Positions 59,656-64,000 of a stretch of 64,000 nucleotides of DNA are shown piece after piece; within the stretch, counting starts at the first letter, position 1, and each line of letters opens with the position of its first letter. Where the stretch lies: assembly GCF_000744785.1 (NCBI RefSeq), contig NZ_JQMO01000003.1, positions 1 through 64,000 of the forward strand, in the 5' to 3' direction. A program made the translations under genes and the position numbers. The notes under the pieces were generated by a model. The model saw only the letters and a list, made by a program, of their open reading frames with translations, was not told the DNA's origin and searched no databases. Source of the DNA: Kitasatospora azatica KCTC 9699 (lineage in GTDB: Bacteria > Actinomycetota > Actinomycetes > Streptomycetales > Streptomycetaceae).

Positions 59656-61375
59656 GGGGCCGTCGATGAATTAGTGGGTTGATTTGTCCTCGCGGTCTGC
59701 GGCTGTCGCGTGCATGACGTAGTTCGCGAGGTCGCTGGGGTCGATCAGGCGGGCGGGGATCGGTTCCGGGTGGTGTCCCAGGTCTTCCAGGATGGGGCGG
59801 ACCTGCTTGATCAGGGCTCTGATCTGGTTCTCCCCGACGCGGAAGAGGTAAGCGGTCAGCGAGCGGGACAGGCCGCGCTGGTCGAGGATGGCGGCCCAGA
59901 TGATGTTCTCTGTGGTCATCTTGCGGTGCCGGGGCCGCTCCTTGGGCGGCAGGGCGTCCAACCGGTCGCGGACGCTGACGGTGAGTTCGTCCAGGTCATG
60001 GCGCTCGATGCCGGTCAGCAGGGGGTGGGTGGCCAGGGTCGCGCCGAAGGTGTGCGCGTGCCGGGGGTGGGATCTGGGGCCGGGCGGGTGGAGCGGGACG
60101 TCGGGGATGCCGGGCTGGGGCGGGATCGTGTAGTTCCACTCCCCGTGGAAGTCTTCCGGGCGGATCGTGAGGGCGGACGCGTGTTGTTCGCTGATCTCGA
60201 TGCCGGTGGGGTAGCTGCCGGTGTCCAGGCGGGCGGTCACGGTCAGTCCGGTGCGGGTGGTGGTCGCCGAGATGAGGTTCAGGGCGGTCTCGTAGCTGGT
60301 CAGCGGGTGGGAACGCCAGTTGAGGGAGATGAAGGAGAACAGGCGGTGCTCGACCCGGTTCCACTTCGAAGTCCCCGGAGGTAGGTGGCACACGCTGATC
60401 TCCAGGCCGGTCTCGGTGGCGAGAACGGCGAGGTTGGCCTTCCACGCCTTGGCGCGGGAGCTGTTGGAGCCGCCGCCGTCCGCGGTGATCAGCAGGCGTC
60501 TTGCCTGTGGATAGGCGGGCCGCCCTTCCTCGGTCCACCAGCGGCGCAGGCTGGAGACGGCGAACGCGGCGGTGTCGTGATCGGTGCCCACCACGACGAA
60601 CCCGGTATTGCGGCCCAGGTCGTAGATGCCGTAGGGGATCGCTGTGCCCGTGGCGTGGGAGGGGAAGTCGTGGTCGAGGACCTTGACCGGGGCGCCCGGC
60701 GGGGCCCACTCGCGTCCGGGCCGGGCGAAGAGTCCGATCTGCTCCTTCTTCTTGGTGTCCACGCTGATCACCGGATCACCGGCCTGGAGGAACTCGGCCA
60801 CCGTGGAGTTGAGATGCTGGAACTGCGCGTCCCGGTCTGGGTGGTGGCTGCCGGCCAGCACCCGCGCGTTGCCGCGCAGGCTGAACCCGGCCCCTTTCAG
60901 CAGGGCCGCGACAGTGTCGCGGCCCACCTTCCTGCCCTGGGCGGCGAGTTCATCCGCGAGGCGGCGCAACGACTTCGTCGTCCACGTCAGGGGCTTCATC
61001 GGATCGCCCTGTGTGCTGTCCTCGACCAGCGCCAGCAAGGCCGGCACCAAACCTGGGTCCCTGTCCGCCAGGGCCGGGCGGCCCGCACCCGACCGCCGTA
61101 CCCGCCCGTCCGGTCCCTCGCCCGCATCGAGTTCGGCCAGGCCACGGCTGACGCGGCCTTTCGAGACGCCCGCAGCCTGTGCCACCGCGGCAATCCCGCC
61201 GTGCCCGAACTGCCGGGCCTCCGCCGCGTACAGGATCCGGCGCTGCCGCTCGTTCAAATGCGGCGTCACCGCCTCGAACTTCGCCCGTAACGACTCCACC
61301 GATCCATCAAAGCGCCCCATGCCACATCAACGAGCCCAACTACCGTAAGCAACCCACTAATTCATCGACGGCCCC
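59656..61375. mobile_element. Complete ISAzo13-like insertion sequence (1720 bp)
   Basis: A perfect 26-bp inverted repeat bounds the element: 59656-59681 and 61350-61375, core CGTCGATGAATTAGTGGGTT. The sequence GGAC flanks both ends (59652-59655 and 61376-61379) and may be a target duplication. It contains a single full-length transposase gene on the minus strand. Identical ends and an intact gene suggest recent insertion. Confidence 0.9.
59671..61320 (-). CDS. ISAzo13-family transposase (549 aa)
   Basis: The N-terminal helix-turn-helix is GGIAAVAQAAGVSKGRVSRG. The catalytic core has D in AGDPVISVDTKKKEQIGLFA, D in ARRLLITADGGGSNSSRAKA and E in GTSKWNRVEHRLFSFISLNW, the ISAzo13 arrangement. 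The protein is full length with an intact C-terminus (NYVMHATAADREDKSTH); the stop falls inside the left inverted repeat. Start at ATG 61320 (MGRFDGSVESLRAKFEAV), 30 bp inside the right inverted repeat. Confidence 0.93.
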   Translation of the reverse strand: MGRFDGSVESLRAKFEAVTPHLNERQRRILYAAEARQFGHGGIAAVAQAAGVSKGRVSRGLAELDAGEGPDGRVRRSGAGRPALADRDPGLVPALLALVEDSTQGDPMKPLTWTTKSLRRLADELAAQGRKVGRDTVAALLKGAGFSLRGNARVLAGSHHPDRDAQFQHLNSTVAEFLQAGDPVISVDTKKKEQIGLFARPGREWAPPGAPVKVLDHDFPSHATGTAIPYGIYDLGRNTGFVVVGTDHDTAAFAVSSLRRWWTEEGRPAYPQARRLLITADGGGSNSSRAKAWKANLAVLATETGLEISVCHLPPGTSKWNRVEHRLFSFISLNWRSHPLTSYETALNLISATTTRTGLTVTARLDTGSYPTGIEISEQHASALTIRPEDFHGEWNYTIPPQPGIPDVPLHPPGPRSHPRHAHTFGATLATHPLLTGIERHDLDELTVSVRDRLDALPPKERPRHRKMTTENIIWAAILDQRGLSRSLTAYLFRVGENQIRALIKQVRPILEDLGHHPEPIPARLIDPSDLANYVMHATAADREDKSTH

Positions 61376-61383
61376 GGACAGGG

Positions 61384-61929
61384 TCAGATCCAGGTGTAGT
61401 TCTCGTCCGTGATCGGCTCCAGCTCGAACCTGTGCACGGGGGCGGTGGGCGCGTCGAGCTCGGCGATCTGCTTGCCGATCGGCGGGAAGAGCGGCAGGCC
61501 GTCGACCTTGCGGTAGTCGTGCCACTCGACGGCACCCACCTCGTGGCTGCCGTCGGGGAGCTCATCGAACTCCTGGGTGGCGAGCCCGGCGCGGACCTCG
61601 GGGGTGACGTGGAGCCGGTAGATCAGGTGGAACTTGCGGGGCGGCGGGGTCGGGCCGGGCCGGCTGATCCGGGCATCGGCCATCCAGATCAGCTCCGGCT
61701 CGGTGGACGCCTGGTCGCGCCCGAGGCCGAGTTCTTCTTCGAGCTCGCGGCGCACGGCCTCGCGGTAGTCCTCGCCGTCCTGCACGTTGCCGCCGATGGT
61801 GGTGTAGTGCACGGAGTCGGCCCGGTCCCGTCGCAGCAGCGCGATGTCGTCGCCGCAGAAGACCAGCCCGGTGACGCGGACCTTGATCCTGCTGAACGGC
61901 TCGGGCGTCGTCGCTTCGGTGGTGCTCAT
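61384..61929 (-). CDS. NUDIX hydrolase (181 aa)
   Basis: The Nudix box is complete: GGNVQDGEDYREAVRRELEE continuing ELGL (G-x5-E-x7-R-E-x2-E-E-x-G). N-terminal strands read RIKVRVTGLVFCGDDIALLR; the C-terminus reads WHDYRKVDGLPLFPPIGKQI. ATG 61929 has GAGGAG 9-14 nt upstream. Cytoplasmic; hydrolyses a nucleoside-diphosphate-linked compound, substrate unknown. The stop lies 8 bp from the right end of the ISAzo13-like element, which just missed the gene. Confidence 0.92.
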   Translation of the reverse strand: MSTTEATTPEPFSRIKVRVTGLVFCGDDIALLRRDRADSVHYTTIGGNVQDGEDYREAVRRELEEELGLGRDQASTEPELIWMADARISRPGPTPPPRKFHLIYRLHVTPEVRAGLATQEFDELPDGSHEVGAVEWHDYRKVDGLPLFPPIGKQIAELDAPTAPVHRFELEPITDENYTWI

Positions 61930-62089
61930 GGGGTTGGTTCTCCTCAGTGGGGATGGTGGTGTGCTTGCGGTTTCCGGCGAGCCTCCCGACTCAACCGCCG
62001 GAAGGAGTCGGTGTGTTGAGGTACCTAGCTTGCCCCGGGAAAGCCATGGGTGGTGCGCGCGTCGGCCTGGGCGATGTGTTCGATCTCGA

Positions 62090-62290
62090 CGCCGGTGAGG
62101 GTGAAGCGGCGGAGCCGGCAGCCGACAGCCGGTGGAGCGCATCACGGGGGCGAGGTGGCAGGGGTCCATCTCCTCGATGAGGACGGTGGGCTGCTCGGTC
62201 GGCGGGTTCTTGCGGCCGGTGATGGCCAGCGGCAGGCGGCTGTCGGTGTAGGGCAGCGGGGAGATCCGCCAGATCGGGAGCCGCAGACGG
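62090..62290 (-). pseudogene. Unrecognised coding remnant
   Basis: The minus strand in this stretch reads LPIWRISPLPYTDSRLPLAI, TGRKNPPTEQPTVLIEEMDP and CHLAPVMRSTG with good codon bias, but lacks a start and merges into the upstream part of the NUDIX frame. Family unknown. Confidence 0.35.
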
Positions 62291-62293
62291 TGG

Positions 62294-62510
62294 ATGGCCC
62301 AGCTCGGCGACTACGCGAGCGCGCAGAACCACCTCCAACCACGCGCTCGACATCCACGGCCTCGACCGGCGCCGCACCCGCGCCATCGTCCTGGCCGACC
62401 TCGGAACCGTCCGGCTCCGCCACGACGACGTGGACGACGCCATCGCCTCCTGGAACGACTTCCTCGACTGCGCGGACGGCATCCGCTCGATTAAGACCGA
62501 CCGGCAAAAA
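62294..62510 (+). pseudogene. TPR-type C-terminal fragment of an XRE-like regulator
   Basis: MAQLGDYASAQNHL in one frame is followed after a one-base shift by HALDIHGLDRRRTRAIVLAD, LGTVRLRHDDVDDAIASWND and FLDCADGIRSIKT. The pattern matches the last TPR repeats of Streptomyces XRE/TPR regulators. Truncated on both sides. Confidence 0.5.
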
Positions 62511-62890
62511 AATGGGGGCGGCGTCGCAGGCCGATCTCCCGGCGGCGTTCGAGGACGGAGATGACCATGGTGTTGGCCACTCCGATGCCGCCGACGAGCA
62601 GGGCGACTCCGGCGAGGCCGAGAAACAGGGCGGAGAAGTTGGCCTGCGCTGCCCGTTTCGCGGCCAGGGCGTCGGAGGGGCGGCTGACCTGCGCCATGCC
62701 GGGCAGTTGGGGGTAGACCGTGGCGGGCAGGACGCTTCGGACTGCGTCGATCGCGTTCTCGCGGGCCTTGACGTAGATGACCGTGGGATGTCCGTCGAAG
62801 TGCAGCTCGGTGCGTGCGGCGTCCAAGCCGACCAGAACGGACCGGTCGATGTCCGGGGACAGTGGTGTCGTGGCGAGGATGCCGATACGG
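62505..62890 (-). pseudogene. FtsX/MacB-like ABC transporter permease fragment
   Basis: The minus frame reads SPDIDRSVLVGLDAARTELH, PTVIYVKARENAIDAVRSVL and SALFLGLAGVALLVGGIGVA then NTMVISVLERRREIGLRR, the hallmark of FtsX-type permeases before the second membrane segment. The N-terminus is cut at about 62890 and the C-terminus after GLRR (RPHFF is out of register). Confidence 0.65.
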
Positions 62891-63325
62891 GTGGGCGTCT
62901 ACTTCGTCCTGGCCCTGGCACTTTTCCCCGGTCTGGGCTTCGCGCGGGTGTGGGACGAGCTCATCGCCGGACTGCCGGGGCATCTGCGCCTGCACCCCTC
63001 GGCACGCGCCCTGGGGGAACTGCGCCGACGCCTGGGACCGACCCCGTTCCGGGATCTCTTCGAGGTGCTGGCGGGGCCGCTGGCCTCGCTGCACACTTCT
63101 GGAGTCCGCTACCGGCACTGGCGAACCGTGGCCTTCGACGGTTGCAGTCCGGTCCGGGTCCCCGACCAGCCCTGCTTGCGGGCATGGCTGGGCAAAACCC
63201 GCAATCAGCAGGGAGACGCCGGCTATCCCGCGATGCGGCTGACGGCGCTGTGCGAGACAGGGACCCGCGGGCTGCTCGCGGCGCACTTCGGACTCTGCAG
63301 GTGCTGGTGGCCCAGAGTCGTCTGA
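62879..63325 (+). pseudogene. IS4-type transposase N-terminal fragment (148 codons)
   Basis: The frame reads MPIRVGVYFVLALALFPGLG then FARVWDELIAGLPG and LRRRLGPTPFRDLFEVLAGP, and finally WRTVAFDGCSPVRVPD (first catalytic Asp region) and LTALCETGTRGLLAAHFG. This is the N-terminal domain and first DDE residue of an IS4-family enzyme. It ends abruptly at 63325; the second Asp and the Glu are missing. Confidence 0.65.
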
Positions 63326-63366
63326 TTTCATTGCACGATAAGGGAATCAGATGTTCTGTGACGTCG

Positions 63367-63408
63367 GTGACCCAGGCGCGATTCGAACACACGACACGCG
63401 CTTCAGGA
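63367..63408 (-). tRNA. tRNA 3'-end-like fragment (candidate attachment-site remnant)
   Basis: Read on the minus strand: CTCCTGAAGC (anticodon-loop-like), then a T-arm-like GTGTGTTCGAATCGCGC with a GTGTG/CGCGC stem including G-U pairs and the invariant TTCGAAT loop, then CTGGGTCA as an acceptor 3' strand. The matching 5' acceptor strand and D-arm are not present, so this is not a complete tRNA. The shape is what an integrative element leaves when it duplicates a tRNA 3' end; a tRNA-Arg (CCU) origin would fit the loop. Confidence 0.35.
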
Positions 63409-63724
63409 GAGGTCGAATCCATCCGGATCGACGAGCCCCCTGGCCTGCGGCGGAGCGCCGCAGGTCGGCCCGACCGAGCAAACTTGGCCGCGTATGTGCC
63501 GTAGACCTGTGCCGGAGCTCGACGGAGCGCGGTCCGCCGCCCTGGCACCGTGACGCCCCCGTCGCGCCGCTCTGGCGTTGCGATGGGGGCGCCGACTCAC
63601 ATCTTTGAGGCAGTGAGGGTTTCGGGGGGCTTGCCAGGCCGGGCGCGCGAGCACCCGACCATCAGGCGCCTTGGCGCAAGCGAGCGGGCGGGCGGTCTGG
63701 CACTCGCGTAGGGCCCCACGGGTT

Positions 63725-64000
63725 TTACTGTTTCACCGTCCTGGCCCCAGCTTCACCTGCAGCGGCGACCTCAGCCTTCAATATTTCCAGCGCATCCCTG
63801 TCCAGGCTGATAGCGGCCAGATGTTGTGAGACGTATTGGCTAAGCTCAAAAATTTCGCGCACGAGCCACTCTGCACGCGAGCCGGAGGGATGGTTGTCCA
63901 GCTCCGCCTGGTATTGGTTGATATCCTTTTGCTGAATTGCGACGAGAATTTCGGTGTTGCTTATATGGTCTTGGAGCGCCTTCCATTTTGCCCATGCATT
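63725..64000 (-). CDS. Partial gene, lower-GC, hydrophilic helical protein (C-terminal 91 aa)
   Basis: An uninterrupted minus frame enters at the window edge and ends at TAA 63725-63727. It reads NAWAKWKALQDHISNTEILV, AIQQKDINQYQAELDNHPSG, SRAEWLVREIFELSQYVSQH and LAAISLDRDALEILKAEVAA before a Lys/Gln end. Codons such as AAA, ATA, ATT, CAA and TTT are frequent, quite unlike the rest of the window, implying recent transfer from a lower-GC source. Helical, charged, no recognised family. The gene's start lies outside the window. Confidence 0.6.
   Translation of the reverse strand, partial: NAWAKWKALQDHISNTEILVAIQQKDINQYQAELDNHPSGSRAEWLVREIFELSQYVSQHLAAISLDRDALEILKAEVAAAGEAGARTVKQ

Overview
The window is high-GC DNA (well above 65 percent over most of its length) with Streptomyces-type codon use: third codon positions are nearly all G or C, GTG starts are common, and ECF sigma factors, LysR/TetR/AraC regulators and MFS exporters are frequent. 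Recognised families (a HupA-type HU protein, ECF42 sigma plus YCII partner, MGT glycosyltransferase, ACBP) point to Streptomycetaceae. Intact genes are interleaved with truncated and frameshifted fragments, at least three transposase genes, a Tn7/Tn5053-like TniB-TniQ remnant and a broken serine recombinase. No rRNA, complete tRNA, ribosomal or central-metabolism operon is seen. This suggests a chromosome arm, a large linear plasmid or a decayed integrative element.

Layout. 1-7.2 kb: gene-poor left edge, a chimeric replication-relaxation nuclease pseudogene, hupA, a zinc-ribbon peptide, a VOC protein, a helicase fragment and a membrane protein. 7.4-12.2 kb: a fragment of an NB-ARC STAND N-terminus, then a LysR / cysteine hydrolase / MFS group and an unknown 245-aa protein. 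12.4-16.5 kb: divergent ECF sigma and DHFR-like reductase, then a secreted HExxH protease with a C-terminal trefoil-like domain and a 22-bp minisatellite. 16.8-22.5 kb: a four-gene operon (MGT glycosyltransferase, secreted S15-type hydrolase, SGNH hydrolase, DHA2 exporter), two of its three junctions overlapping. 22.7-32.2 kb: TetR/NTF2 pair, many fragments, a MerR-like gene, a palindrome-rich non-coding block, ACBP and a PHP-type hydrolase. 32.4-35.7 kb: ECF42 sigma and YCII facing a DHA2 exporter across a 91-bp nested dyad. 36.7-41.8 kb: a large membrane-embedded NACHT-WD40 STAND ATPase and a small companion protein. 42-44.5 kb: helicase-associated repeats abutting the TniB-TniQ remnant. 44.5-49 kb: nucleotidyltransferase, FGE-sulfatase-type protein, two small secreted proteins and a dead threonine/serine dehydratase. 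49.6-56 kb: IS5-type transposase, a membrane-anchored CHAT protease, a recombinase-derived fusion and AraC. 56-64 kb: flavodoxin, a transposase with an internal triplication, an ECF/anti-sigma pair, a complete ISAzo13-like element with matching ends, NUDIX, further fragments, a tRNA 3'-end-like sequence and a partial low-GC gene running off the edge.

The most interesting signal is immune-like. A short motif (V-S-I/M-x-A-x3-S-x2-A-x-R-I/M-D) opens the STAND ATPase and closes the small protein encoded 1 kb downstream. A related serine/alanine-rich motif opens the broken NB-ARC fragment at 7.4 kb, where it is followed, as in the STAND protein, by a His-rich run. Together with the CHAT protease these look like parts of STAND-type conflict systems in which short terminal tags may mediate pairing. 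All assignments come from reading the sequence; no database search was run.
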